A stretch of 64,000 nt of DNA, taken from assembly GCF_024713975.1 (NCBI RefSeq), contig NC_091098.1, positions 19,215,316-19,279,315 of the forward strand. The letters are read 5' to 3'. Origin of the DNA: Paralichthys olivaceus (Eukaryota; Chordata; Actinopteri; Pleuronectiformes; Paralichthyidae). Shown here piece after piece: positions 1 through 14,500 of the stretch. The translations under genes were made by a program, and so were the position numbers. The notes under the pieces are model-generated. The model searched no databases. It saw only the letters and a program-made list of their open reading frames with translations, and was not told the origin of the DNA. Position 1 is the first letter of the stretch. Each line of letters starts with the position of its first letter.

Positions 1-3000
1 CCAATGTCCACTGTGCTGGGCATGCTCCCCAGGGTGCCCCTGACATATTCAGCCACCTCCTGAACAGTGAACATCTGCAGCAGCTCATCAAAGATATCAG
101 GGAAACTGTTCAACAGAGCTGCCTGAGGACGAAAACAGAATGCAGCGTATGTTATACTTAAATATATAAAAACATCCCAAAAGATGATAAACACACTGAC
201 ATGACAGAATATCCTCGAGTTAAACTGGTTGAAGGAACGAGATCGAGATCTTACTGTCGGAAAATTTTCTTCACATTCAGTCACAGCACAAAATCTCAAC
301 CACTCACTGCTTATCTGCTAAAATACATCATCCTGTTATAACAGGCTGCCACTCACAACAGCCTCTGTTGCATTGTCGAGCAAACACATGGTGGCGCTGT
401 GACTTACTGAGATGGACGAGAGCCCTTTAGCGTGACCACAGACAGGCATGCAGCTGGTCACACCCCTAAACTGTCCAAGAGCAAGCCAAGGATGGGGCAA
501 CGGGGGGGCCGACGGATTAAAGCATCAATCACCAAATGCACAGAACGAAAAGGTGGAACAAGTCACAAGAATGAAATGAGAAACAAGTTAATAAAAAAAT
601 CAATCAATGAAACTTCAACTCAAACTGTGAAGATGAATAAATGAAAAAACATAAAAACATTTATAAAAGAAAATAAATAAAGACAGGTGGCATTCATTGC
701 CAGAGGGGGAGGCAGTGTAAACTATCTGACCTGCGTGAACACCAGGTTCTCTGAGCTGCGGCTGTCAAGACTCAGGACGAAGCGAATCGACTGGAAGAGC
801 TCTTGGATGCTCGCTCTGAACTGCTCCTCCTCCATCCCGCAGGTCGCCCTCGAGTACAGGATACGAGACTGGACGATGAACTTGAACAGGTACTCCAGAG
901 CCTGACAGAGACATGCAGTCAGCCAAGGTTCACGTCATATGCTAGGAAATTATCAGCTCCCTAACAAAGAATAACAACTGAGTGCTAAATTGGATTGTGA
1001 TTGGAAATCAATACATAAATGAAACATTTCCAATTGTCAGGTATCTAAACAGACATTGGATCATCTCATCACAAAAGAAATTTCAAAAACATGTAAATGA
1101 TTATGATTTTCTTTCATTAGCTTTTCTCTCTGCAGGGAATTCACTCCTGAGGCCTCATGTGGCATCACATTACTCCTCATCAGCCCTTATCTTTATCGTT
1201 ATTGACTATGTCTGCATGTCGTACTAATTAACCCCAGTGGAAGGAGCCAAGACCCTTGTTTTATTCTGCCATTCTGAAACTAAACCAGACAGACGTCTGT
1301 GTGATACTTTACCCTCATGGCTTCCTGGATGTGGTCCTGTCGGACGACCTCGGCCGAGCGGTCCATGTACCACTTCAGACATCGAATCAGCTCTCTGCAG
1401 AAACGATGGCGGTCAATATCACATGTAACAGTGCGGGTTTGTATTTGAATTGTCTTGTTTACCGAGATGAATTTAGTAAATGTTGTTGTACTTGTATGCC
1501 AAAGCTCCAGCAAAATGGTTTTGGATGTAGGAGTCCATGACAGGTCTGAAGTGGTAGAAACGGCTATCCCTGAGTAAGTTGATGATGAACACCTGAACAC
1601 ACACACACACGTATATAAAGATGTTATGTCTATTTCCTCTGCTTCATGTCAAATTCCAAAATTCAATTTTGCTACAGTTGTGCGTTTTATTAAATTTCTT
1701 ACCAGTGACTGGAAAACCAGCGGCCCGTATTTATCTGTGTTGTCATCTAAAAGACAGAAGAGTGTGTCCAGGACATCTCGCAAGAACTGTGAGGGAAAAA
1801 AGAGACAACACTTAGAACAACCATCACATTAAAGACCTCGCTGCACACTAAAATAGAAACAAAGGGTAGCCCCCTTCATCCGAAACACACACACCAATAA
1901 GATCACCTAACCATGCATTCTTATAAAATTTAAACTTGTAAATATGATCAATACATAGATAATAGTATCATTATTACTATTATACCATCTATAATCCATA
2001 AAGTCACACCTGAAGCTTTATATTTTTTACATTTTTAACTAGGGAATCTAAATATTTTACATAGTGTGTGGTCAAGGGAGCCCACTACATCACCCGGCTA
2101 CAGACAATAAATATTCTTTACATCCTGCACATCATCAACTAAATGATCTGAAGACAGCGACCTTGACAATCTCCTCGCCGCTGATCTGACGCAGTCGACC
2201 GAGGATGTCCAACACCCTGTCCGGATGAGCCTTCCAGTTCAGAAGTGCCAAAAGGTCGACTGAAAACAGAAATCAAACATTGTTGAATCAAAATGAAAAG
2301 AGTTAAGTGGAAATGTATGATTCGATGGAAGATGAGATGAGATGAGATGAGATCACCGTTTTGTGTGAGTTTGGTGGAGCAGAGTATCGTGGACACCCAG
2401 AGGGCCTCTTTGGGGCTTCTCTGGAAGGGCAGGTTGGCCGGCAGGTTGGGGCAACTGTTGAAGTCCTCCTTACAGCAGGGCAGGCTCAGATACAGACCCT
2501 GGTTACTGAAGGTGGCATTTTCATCACACTAGGGGCGCACACAGGAGCATTAGAGATCGTTCATTAAGGCTTGGAGACTGTTAGGAGAAGAAAATATCAT
2601 CACACACTTCACTGAACGAAGTGTTGGGCGATGATTTAACGACAGCAGGGTGTTAGTGATGGTGGTTTTTAATTTCTGGCCTGAGAGCAGACACATTTCA
2701 TTGGCTCCTCCCTCTTGCAGCAGTTAAGTTATTGTAGGAAAATCTTGTTGGGCTGTTTCCGACCAATAACAAAACCAGATGTGCACATTTTCTAATAGTT
2801 GGGGCTTGGAGGTTTCTGAAGGTGACTGCGTTTCTATGAATGGTTATGAACTCCTTAAACACTGCAAAAAATTTTATGAATTTAACTTAGTTATGTGACA
2901 ACCTTGAAGCTGTGCTCAATTAAATTTAATGGTAAAAACACCTTCACCATTAAACCAAATCACAGTGTTTTTAAATCATCGAGGGCTGCTCCGTGATCAC

Positions 3001-6000
3001 ACGGCCGCTACAGTTTTTGATGATGGAGAGCAAGAAAAAAAATGTCATCACGTTGTCAAAATCTGAGAAGACTCTGAAAACATGTTATGAAGCTGTCTCC
3101 CACGCTGGGTCGCTCTATCAACACTGAAACACCCCACCACCTCCACCACTGCAGCGAGGCCATCATCCTTTTTTATTGAAAACCTTAAAAACACACAGGT
3201 CAAAGATAAAGGCAAACCAAAGCCTGTCTTTGTCTCACGCTTCCAGTGCGAGTGTGTACGTGTGAAACCTGCTCATACCTTGTACACATACAGCTCATGG
3301 CTCTCATCTGACAGCGTGGTCCCATCTTCTCTCATCAGAGGCGTGAAAGCAAAACCAAACAGTTTTTTCTCCCCTTTGTCTTTAGCTGAAAGAAAGCACA
3401 TCATAATATCATGCATCATCACTGCACACGCCACACTTGCACGGCTCGGAGCGTGATCCAGTCTGTCCTAATAAACTCTTGTGCTGAGGGATGACTGCCA
3501 CTGGGCCACATTACTGACTCACTGGAGCAGTGTCGGAACTCGAAGCGTAGGTGGGACCCTCTGAAACGATCTATGGGAATGGGCAGCTTGACCATCTCGC
3601 TCCAGCGAGGGCTGTTGTTGTGGTAAAGGACAAAGGAGCGATATTCGCTGTTGCTGGGCTCCCCGCTGCCCAAACTGATGCAGTCCTAAAAAGAGAAAGA
3701 AACGCAGGGGGATCATTTTAGTGACATCAGCGGTTAATCAAATTAACGCGTGGATGGATAGGAGGAATAGTACACTCATCGTGAGTCATGCATTGATGAT
3801 ATGGGACAGAATAACCAGTGAACACATGCGTCATACTTTGAGCGTGTCCCCGTCAGCATAGAGCACGTAGAGCGTGACTTCGATGTTCTTCTGGACGCTC
3901 TTGCCGCCTCTTTCAAACTCGCCACGCTCAAGGGTCAGATAGAGGTCATTGCGTGTGTCTCCTATGACAATTAACACAATTAACACGTTCAAATCTTGTC
4001 ACAATAGAGTCAAACCTCCAGTTCTGCTGCAACGAAGAATTTTATAGAAGTGCAATGTTAAACCCCCCCCCCCTCCTAATTTTAATGGCACCAGCAGGAC
4101 ACCTCAGACATTCATAGGACGATGATTACAATCATGTCTCCTCCCAGGCGATGTTAATAAGTACATGTCAGCCTCTGCTCTACAGATGGACTGCAAGTGG
4201 TCAACATAAATTAATCTGCTGTGCGGACTCAGATGTGCAGGAACACATTGTTGTTCCCGTCAATGAGAAATGACCCTGCTGAGCTGTAACACACTGTAGC
4301 TCACGACTGCAGCAGCACCTTTATTTGTGAGGTCAGTGTTTAATGGAATAAATATCAGTGGCAACGGTGGAGGAAGATATTGCAGTTATTTATAAAATCA
4401 GATTATGGTTATTTATATCCAAGTCATTTCCTTGGGGACAGATGAGTCACAAGGAGTGATACTGGGAGGTATTTCAGGCGAAAGAGCTGGAGGAGAGAAG
4501 AGGAGTGGAAAGGAGAGGAGAGTAGAGGATCATACATTCTCAGTAGATACAATAAATTATATAAGCTGATGAAATATACCACAATAAACATACTCTCCTT
4601 TTCTTTTTGTAGACCTCTTTGTTTTATAATTTGCTCAGCACCTACAACCTAAATGCAGATCTCACATAAAGTTTCCAAAATACCAGTGGTGGAAGAAGTA
4701 TTTGGATCCTGAAGAACTTTATATAAGCTTAATAGTCATGCATTCGAAGTATTAGCAGCAAAATATATTTGTACTAAAATGGTTCATTCTGCTGGTACAT
4801 CTTTGATTTTTAATCCTGATGCAAGGGTTATATTTTATATATCTGCTGTGTGTGTGTGTGTGTCTATTCTAACAAAGGTCTGTACAGTTAAGCAGTTTGG
4901 TGTCCATCTTCGGAGTCGAACCCCTCAAAACGTTACCGGACAAATCTCAGGGGCTGTGAGATGATTCCTGAGGTAGGGATAAAAACTCATTTCTCCTCAC
5001 AGAAGATAATCTAGACCTAATCTTTGGTTGTTTTTGCAAAACACAAAAAAATATAGAACATCTTTGAGTTATACATCAACTATCTGACATTTGGACTGTA
5101 CATCGTGTGCTCACGTCCCCATCACCACAGCCCACTCTGCTTTCCTGCATCTCTCCAATGCTATTTCCTGCTGTTTCAGTCTTTTACCTCCTAGATCTCA
5201 CTTTTCCCACATCCTCCTTTTTCATTCCATGTTCATTACTACCCTGAGTACCCAGAGTACCCTGATCCATTCATTCGCTTTTAATTCATCCAGAGCAAGT
5301 GGCCTTTCATCTCCACCTCCTCCCTGAACCTCTCCATCCCCATTACCACCCTCTGCTCTTTGCCTCCTTACCTGGCAGGATGACATCTGGGAAACCTAGT
5401 TTGCGTGTGAGTGCCAGGGCCCTGCTGAACACAGCCTGGTTCTCTCGTCTGATCTGCTCCAGCTCGCCCCGCAGAAGCTGCAGGGAAATGATGAGGCCTA
5501 GGGGCAGGTGGTGGTGGTGGGCGTATATGTGTGTGTGTGTGTAAATGGGGGAGAGGCCAGATGAGGAGGTGTGGGGTTGTGGGAGGAAAGTGGAATTGGA
5601 GGAAAGACAGTGAAGGGACAAAAATGGAGGGAGGGAGGAGAAGGGAGGGACAGAGGAGTATTTAAGGGACATTAGTCAGAATGTGGGGGAGGAGAAGACA
5701 AGACAAGAGAGAGGATGGAGAGAGGGAGGAGAAATAGTGTTGTGGAATTACACAAAGAAACAAAGAAAAATATGGCTACTGCACAAATCTTGTGACAGAT
5801 TTTTGTGAGGCATGAGTCATAATTTAAACAGTGACTTGCTCATATAAGACGAGAAGTACCAGTGAATTTGAAGAGTTGAGTTAAACATTGAGTCCAGCTT
5901 GTAAACTCCTGCTCAGAGAGATCGTGTCACACTAAAGATACAAAGTGACCTGCACTGACTTGATTTCTAATATTTACTGTTTCTTTCTTCACACTATCAT

Positions 6001-8460
6001 AATTGCATTTAACAGGGGTGGGCAATATTAAAACAATCATCTGTGATATTAAGTGCTTTAAATTTATTAAATTCAACTGCAGAACCATTTAATGAAAAGA
6101 CAATAATTAGAAGGGAGTTTCTGTTTTTTGGATGATCCAGTGAAATATTCACTTTGAAGGTAAATATCAGTAGTCGATTCAGAAGATCAACGAGAAAATC
6201 ATTTACAACTTAAGTTTCCTGTTCAACAGATTTCCCCAATAAACACAAATTTAAAATGTGGGGGCTGCCTCATGTCAGTGCAGAATGAGAGAGGTTCTAA
6301 TCTGTTGAATCCAAAATTGATTACTTTCCTACAATAAAACATTTAGACAAACGGAAACCTCAGCAAAAACAGTACATCAAAATCATGTAATGTAATATTT
6401 AGCCCAACCCAAGTCACAGTGAAAAGTACTGCTACATAGCAAGGGATGTTTATGAAGTCATGGTTCACACGTTTTACAAAAACATTTTGTCTCTGGTAAG
6501 TGGTTTTACTGCAGCTCACTGAGCCCAGTTCTTGGAAACAGTAAATATAAAAAATAAATGAATAGTGCTGAAACTGGCGATTCTGTAAATTATGCAGAGT
6601 TACTGGGACAAAGCAAAGAAATGCTTCTAAAGAATTTATTTCAAATGTAATTTTTCACAGTCTTGCGCATCAGAAGTGACATTTTGATTCAGCTCTAAAT
6701 CTTGGAGTTGGGTTTCTCAAAATCTGGGGAAATTTCAACGAATGCCAATTGTATAATAACTGCACACCTAACTTTGAGTACATAAAAAAGAGAAAATATA
6801 ACACCAGGGCACCTAAAGATCTACAGAAAGGACAGATTTACCATAGTTGGTGCTGGGAGCTGAGTACTTGGTGTTGGACTTGCGTATGATGTTCTCGTGT
6901 ATCTGGTACCACTCGTTCTCATTGTTACACCTGGAGAGAAAAGACAGGAGGGTGTAGCGCTGTAGCGACGCACCCATTAGTGGGTCCAGATGGAGGGATT
7001 GGGATTGTGTGCATGGGGACTATATGAACAGCATGTGTCCCAGAGCCGATTTCCTCCTGGAGAAAAGTAGCAGCAGGGGGAGGTGCTATCAAGCAACACA
7101 TTAGCCCAAATGCACAACACACTAAGCAAACCTGACAGCCAGCTCTCGACCAGCCTTTTTCATTACTGTGGGCCCGTAGGCCCCTGGGAAAGGCATGGGG
7201 AAATGCACAGACTGGAGCCTTATAGGAGCCGACAGTTTGGAGGCAGCTCACTACTGAATCACTGCTTGCTCTTCAAAGGGAAGAGCTCTGTGCCTCAGCA
7301 GAGAAATCCAATAAAAACGACAGCTTTCTATTGCAGGAATCTAGATTTCACACCGAGATGTGTAGTATATAATACTTCATGAAGAAAACATCATATAACA
7401 GGATGGAAGTGTACGAATGACCTCCGACCCAAAGCGGACACTGAGGAGGACACCGGGAGACATTCTAGCTGTTGACTGGCAAGAGAAAACGCTGAGCTTG
7501 GTGTTTTTTTCCTTTGTCCTCTAACTTTGTTCAATTATCCATGTGTCATCGCTCTCAGTCTCTTCCTCTCTCCTTCTGCGTCTCCTTCCTTCCCTGGGTC
7601 GGCCGGTGGACAAGAGTGGCTCTCTGTGGTGAAGCCTAACAGAAGCAGCCAGATTCACAACACGCCAAGTGTCCTATCTCAGGCCTGGGGCGAGCAACTA
7701 TTGATTTTGTAGAAGACACTTCATTATCATTCTGGTCGAAACACACCCGACATCAGCACTGAAGCACTCGGTTATCATGCACAACATTTGCACAACATTT
7801 ATACCTCCATGCCTCAATACATAGATGTATTACTTTTACTTTTACTTCCTTAAGTCCAGAAGTCATGCAACTATGTTTGCAAGGAGGAGGAAGAAGAGCT
7901 TCACTAATACTTACGTATAAACTTTGAGCACAAAGTCCTTCTCCTCTTTGAGGTCTGTGATGGTGTGGAAAACATCACTCATGGCGAGAACAGCGCAGCC
8001 ATAAGGTCGCCTGTACTGCACATGAGGGGGGCCTTTCTTTGAGTCGTTCAGCAGCATACGACCTGGACACAAAAGAAGAAGCAAAGAGGAAACGTTGATT
8101 ATTCCAAAAAATATCTCTGTCATTAAAAATGAAGAATATGAAACCAAACTAGCTTATTTACCAGTTCTTATGACGTGTGCAACGATGTACAGGTCCCTCT
8201 TCAAATCTTTACTACTCAGGTCCTGAAGAGAAACGAGATGCAAAATGTCAGCAGATGAAATACTGAATATTTGCATTCACGGGTAGAAGGGGAAGAATGT
8301 TACCGTGAAGAGAGCACACAGACGATCAACCTTCTCTGGATTCTTTGGTCCTCCATTTTTGTTCAGTTTCACCATAAACTTCTCACTGCAAAGGAAACCA
8401 GCTCTCAGTTTTACAGTCTGTCAGCTACAGAATCAACAGGTAGTGAGAAGGTATATGTGT

Positions 8461-8553
<93 letters not shown>

Positions 8554-11500
8554 ATTGAATTACAGGGACCATTCAAGGCCGTTATGCTTTCACTGACATT
8601 CCTCCACATACCTGATCTGTTTGGCCTCGCGAGTGTCGTACAGAGAGAAGAAGACGTCTGCGTCCTCACTGATGCTGTTGTAAGTGAAGCTCTTCAGATT
8701 GATGAAGAGGTGGTGCGACACAGGGACACGGCAACCGTCACCATGGCGCTGTCTCGTGCTGTCACCCTGGGAACACAGAAGACAGTGGCCGCTAAGAAGA
8801 CGGGTCCAAACTGAGAGGGAGTCCAAGTACCAGCTATTCTGTTTATAGATAAAGTTGATTAACAGATCAATGATGGGTTGGATGATTCACTCATATATGT
8901 TCTATAGTTTATTCCATCCTGTCCAACCAAGTACTTGCTTTATTTTTAATGCTGCTTTATTATTTATCAATCAAACTGTTTTTTTATGATTTAACGACAG
9001 ATATAGCTTTTTCCCATTAGTATGTCATTCATTATTATTGTGCCATCATGTTATTTATTTATATAGGAAAAAAGGTTAATACCTCAATATACAGTTTAAC
9101 TGATACACTTGAATAAAAACTTCTGAATACATTCTTTTAACTTTTGATCACAATTACATTTGATGAAATCTTTAACTTCCATTGAGGGGCCAAACATTGG
9201 ACAGGATTTGGCTCATGAGCTGCTTTTTGCCCGCTACTGCTTTACAGCCTTCTCTCAGTATATCAGCCTCTAGGAGAAATCTATTAGAAACTAGATAATG
9301 ATAACTATGGCAGAAAGTTAAATATATTGCACTTCTTAATGGAGTCAAAAAGCAACAGGCCTTTAAATCGGTGTTTAACAAATGAAATTCAGTGGACACT
9401 TCTATTCAAAGTGACTTAAGGCACCATTCATGCATACTTTGGGGCATATGTGGTCCCAGTGGGAATCAACCTTCACATCCTGGCAATGTTGCTGTGAGCT
9501 TCTTATGGAGCTTGGCAGTAACAGTTTAAATTCTAACCCTATACATGCTCTTATAGATCACCAGGATTAGAGCCAACCAGTAAATAAGAGTCTGAAGGGG
9601 ATGGTATGTTTGGGAAAGAAATATAAAGTGAGAGATGAAAAGACTTTGAAAAGACTGTACCTGATTTGTGCTTTGCTGACCACAGTGTCTGCTGGATACG
9701 TGCTAAAAAAGAGTGAAGTTCAAAAGAAAAGATATCAGATCAGTCGGCCCGTCCTCTACTCTTCCGACACAGAGCTGAACCTATTTACCTCAGAGCAGCT
9801 TCAGACACACGCTACCAGAGTAAGGCCTCAGCCAAAGATTCAAATTGGACGAAAATTTCACCTACGTACGTTGCAGAGTGGCGGCACTACTGTTCCTGCG
9901 GCGCTAAAAGAAGCCCACATGAGGCAAAATGTGAGCATGTGGGAGAGGAGAGGACAAAGCCGCTGTCGCCCACACATACCTCTCTGCTCAGCAGCCTAAA
10001 AGAACTCCTCTACTCCCCTACCTGAAGAGGTGCCAAGACCTCGTGCCCTGCCAAAAAACTAGCTCACTTTCATCGACAGAGTCAGGAGGCTTTTTGGCAA
10101 CGAAGAGCTACGCTGTTGTTTCTGGACAGAGCATTTAGTGCACAAACACTGTGTGTGCGAAGCTGAGAAACATGGCAACGGGATAATAGGAGGCTGCAGG
10201 GCATGTGGAAAATGTTTTGATCAGCATATGGAGCTTCAGCTACTAACCTGAATGGATCCCCCTGCTAGATAACCGTCTCCAGCAGAATTACATTATATTT
10301 CATAACATCTGTGCTGTAATCACATGCTTCTAAAATTAGATCTGCCTCTGAAAGTCAGCTCTGTCTCCCTGGACAGGTTCAGAAGTCCAACGTCGCTACA
10401 GCCAAAATACATTTGAGACATTATTTTTTACTCATGTATCTATGTAGGAATGTATCTCGAGTCAGTTTGGCGGTTTAGAGCAACCGGGACTGAAATATGT
10501 TACGTTAAGTTATCAAAAAAAAGAAACAATAAAAAATTCATTAGTATGTATTTACCTGCTGCTTCGCCTGGCCCTGTCACTTTGCATTATGTATGCGGTG
10601 CTAGCTAGCAATCACGCTGGTGAGAGTCACGTGGACACAAGGAAAGGGACACACTCAATATGGTGGTAAGATAAGCATAAAGAACAGGTCACATGAGGCA
10701 GCTCCAGCAGCTGAATCGTGCTCCCTCTCTTGTGAGTCACCTTGTATGGATGATTTAATAATCGGTGCAGTCACACAGCCCTACACATCCAGCAACACTT
10801 TCTTACATGTAAAACCACACTGTCCAATGGGAGCAGAGGTACAGAGTGGGTAAGAGAAGCTCATAAAGGCAGCATCATTTGAGTCATGGCTACTGATGAG
10901 TGTATGCATGCACCGGGGATATATGTAATTGCATTTTTAATCATGTGCACACGTTCCCTTTATTAATTTAATCTATTTAATAATTTAGGGGATGAATTTG
11001 TACAGCATGCACTTTTTTAAATGTTATCCAACGTACCAGTTTGTGTAGTTCAGATACGCTGATCTGATCTGGATCCACCATTTCAAACTCCTTTCTGGGA
11101 ACAAGGTCTAAACCAAGGTGCCTGTGAAAGAGGGTTCAGGAAAGAAGGAAGAAAGAAATTTTTTTAGCGAATGGTTAATAATAGTTACTATATTTCCTAT
11201 TTCCTTATATTTCCTATACTTATATTTTTCATATAGCAACATGATTTAAAGTTGTTCAGCTTCACCTCAGAAGGGTAGAAGAGTGAAAAGGTCACACCAG
11301 CCTGCCGAAACAGTTCAACTTCTATTCATACTGTAAATTAAACTTTATTCTGTATACATTTTCTACAAAGTCTGTGACACTGAATAAAATATTTGAACAG
11401 AAGACCCTTATTTGTTGCTCCTTTGCAAGACATGTTTGGTATCACTGGTAACAGTGTGATTCTTCAGTGGAACGAGGATTCATGGGCTTGAACAGTGATG

Positions 11501-14500
11501 TGCCGCTCAATATTAATTTATTTCGACAAACCCTTAAGAGAGTCTGTGGTACAGTGCTGGAGTAAATATACTTGGCATACATGTACCACTGATTCATGCT
11601 GTACTAGTGTACAGTATATATAACCTTTTACTTAAACAAAATTGTTCAGCCTCAAGTCACAGAGTTCTCTCAGGGCTGCGGTGACCATGAAATCACATCA
11701 CTACAGCTTTCAGGTCAGTGTGCACCACAGACCACTGACATGGTGAACACAGGATCTGAGGCTCTACTTCTGAGTGTTCTCAACGTTCAAACATATTGTT
11801 CAATTATGACACACTAACGTTGACCGACCCTGTGATGTAGTTCAAAGTGTTTTTATGTGCATTTGTGCAATGAATCTTATATTAAAGTGACAGATGGTCC
11901 GTCCACATAAAGTTTTTCCTCAGCCGAGCCGGAGTCCACATCTTTATCTCTGTTATGGATGCCTGTCTGTGCTCAGTTGGACAGAGTCTGAATCTGGCAA
12001 CAGTAGGAATATAGCTTTACAGTTCCTCCAGGGGGATGTGCGTTGACTTTAAGCTGCTTGAAATTCACTCATCTGCTAAATGACCATAAAATTACATCAT
12101 AGAGGAGGCTATTATGCACCCACTCACCCGGCATTGTAGATCTCTCCAGTGCCAAGGAAAAATTGTATTCTTTGGTGGCCAACAGTTAAAGACAAATGTT
12201 TGCTGTGGAGCGTGCATTCACTCCCGCCCAGTCTCTTGATACAGCGTGCTCGGTATTAAGCGTTACTCACTCGTTGCCCCAGTCAAGCCGCACAGTGATG
12301 TGCCGCTTGATCTCACGAGTCTGGTCCTGGGCGAGATGACCCTGGATCAGCTGCCGACGCAGGTCGATGAGCTCGTTCATCACATGACGGAGCTTATGGA
12401 ACAGATCCACCTTGTGTTTCTGTTGAAGCAGCCAAAAGAGACTTAGCCAGGATATGTTATATCCTACTACTGTGGCATTTATATAAAGAGTACTACTGAA
12501 AATCCTCCTCATGCTATCTGTAATATAACAGCTGAACAATGATAAAATAGTACGTATGTCAAGTATGTAAGAAATACACATCAGAATCTGGTGATTTATT
12601 TGACAGTGAGTTTAAAAATCACTAACCTAACTCTAACCACTCCTGCAGCACATAGAAGAAAACTGTTTGCAAGGGTTTTGTAAACGAAACAAAAAACCAA
12701 ATACCCCTCGTTAGTGTGCTTTGACCTCCTGGTAATGAATTTCATCAGTATTTCTCACAGACTAAGGACAACACTTTTAATTCAGGCATTCTCTGTTCTA
12801 CCTAATGATAGGACATGCCCACATTACCAGCCAGGTTTGTTTACATAAATGGAAAGATTAAGCACCGCCACAGTGCCCGTGTAAGTTTAATGAGGACAAC
12901 AGAACACGTTCTCAGAGGCTGAAAAACAAGGATTTTTGTCAGGGTTGATGAGCCCTTTTGGACGACTATTCCGCAGGGCTTATTGTGTACATTATAACAG
13001 ATACACAGTTCTGCTTAGGCCATTGTTCGCTAAAGTCGCACCATGAATTCTAATTGGCAACAATAAGGTGAAATGCATCAACATCCAGCCAGTACGAAAC
13101 CCTGTTATTGTGGATGCAACTGCGGCAACATGGCCCATATCACACAGGGGGTGAGCACCAAAACAAGCACTGTTAAATCAGCCCTTCACATTAGTCAGGC
13201 TTCAGAGGAAGTTACATCACCACACCAATGCCTCGGGCTCCTTGGTTGCTCAGAGCATGAGCAGTCCTCAGTGAGAGGTTATGTAAAAACTTGCTGCCAG
13301 CTCTGCAACGTATCCACTCAGCTCCAAACTCCAAACCCCACCAACCACTTCTGCCTGCCCCCTCGACACTTAGCGGGATTAAGGATGCCTTAGGTTTCCA
13401 GTAATCACGTTTGCCCAGCAAGTAAAGGCTGACTGAAGGTGGTGGATCTTAAGATGATGCAGAAATGGTGAGAGGCAGGCCAGGATCAATCAATGGCTGA
13501 ATGACACAGCATGAAATCGCATATGACAGGTCTGCAGGCCATTATCTGTACCCAGCCACCATTTCTGTCCCTACGCAGATAGTATGTGAAAATGTAGGGT
13601 GAGATTCAGGATGACGTGCGGTGGGGAAATATCTAAAGGAGGTGTCAATGCATGTTTGGGCTAAATCCCAGGCTATTCACCACTCCTGAGTGCAGAAAAG
13701 AAAAACACACTCTAGAAGCTAAGTCCATCAAACCCCCTCAGGAGGATACAAATGAAACAATGATAGATGCAATTTCTTCTTGCAAAAGCCTTTTTTTTCT
13801 TTAGAAATCTTGCTAATGTCGGATCCACTCTCACATTTATTCTAGCTTAGTGTCTTGTCCTGATGTAAGTGCTACTGACCACGTAGAGCTGCTTCCACAA
13901 GACCCCCCATTCCTGCAGTGTGGAGGTGGTCTCTGTGATGATAGGGTCCTCGAGGGGCACCACCGTCTCACACAACCTGCAGTGGAAAAAAGACACATGA
14001 AATTGAGCGCACAAGGACACACACATTCAGATCTCAGTGTTGGGGAGTAATGTTCATGTTTTGAAAACACAATGTAGAATCTACATAAAAAGACTGACTG
14101 TATTGTGCCTGGAAATTTAAGTAAAATATGGTGTATTTAAATACTGTCAGGTGATAATAATAGCAACAACATGAATACCTGTTGTTAAAGTTAAGCTTGC
14201 TGATTGTTAAACTACAATGTTCATTTGTTTTTAATGAAGCAAATACAGCTGAACCAATCTCCATGGAACTAGTGTGGGTCAGAAAAAAGAACCCATTACA
14301 TTTTGGTGCAGATCCAGAATCAAGGGAGCAGATCCAGGAGAGAGAGCTATTTTCTCTGAGAATAATTAATGAAAAAAAATCAGGCATGTTTAGGGTACTG
14401 ATGTTACGATTGTGTGCAATGTGGAGCAGATCCAAATAAAGATCCAGATCTAGTGAATTTAAATGTTTTTTCATAAGGGGACTGTTAGCAGAGGTATGTG

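Noticed and set aside
8305..8814. 169-codon plus-strand frame
   Set aside because: It runs through the TG microsatellite and antisense to two dock3 exons; the protein is a repeat artefact.
9601..9999. 132-codon plus-strand frame
   Set aside because: It lies in dock3 introns and antisense to dock3 exon 9661-9702, with no recognisable domain and no promoter or splice context.
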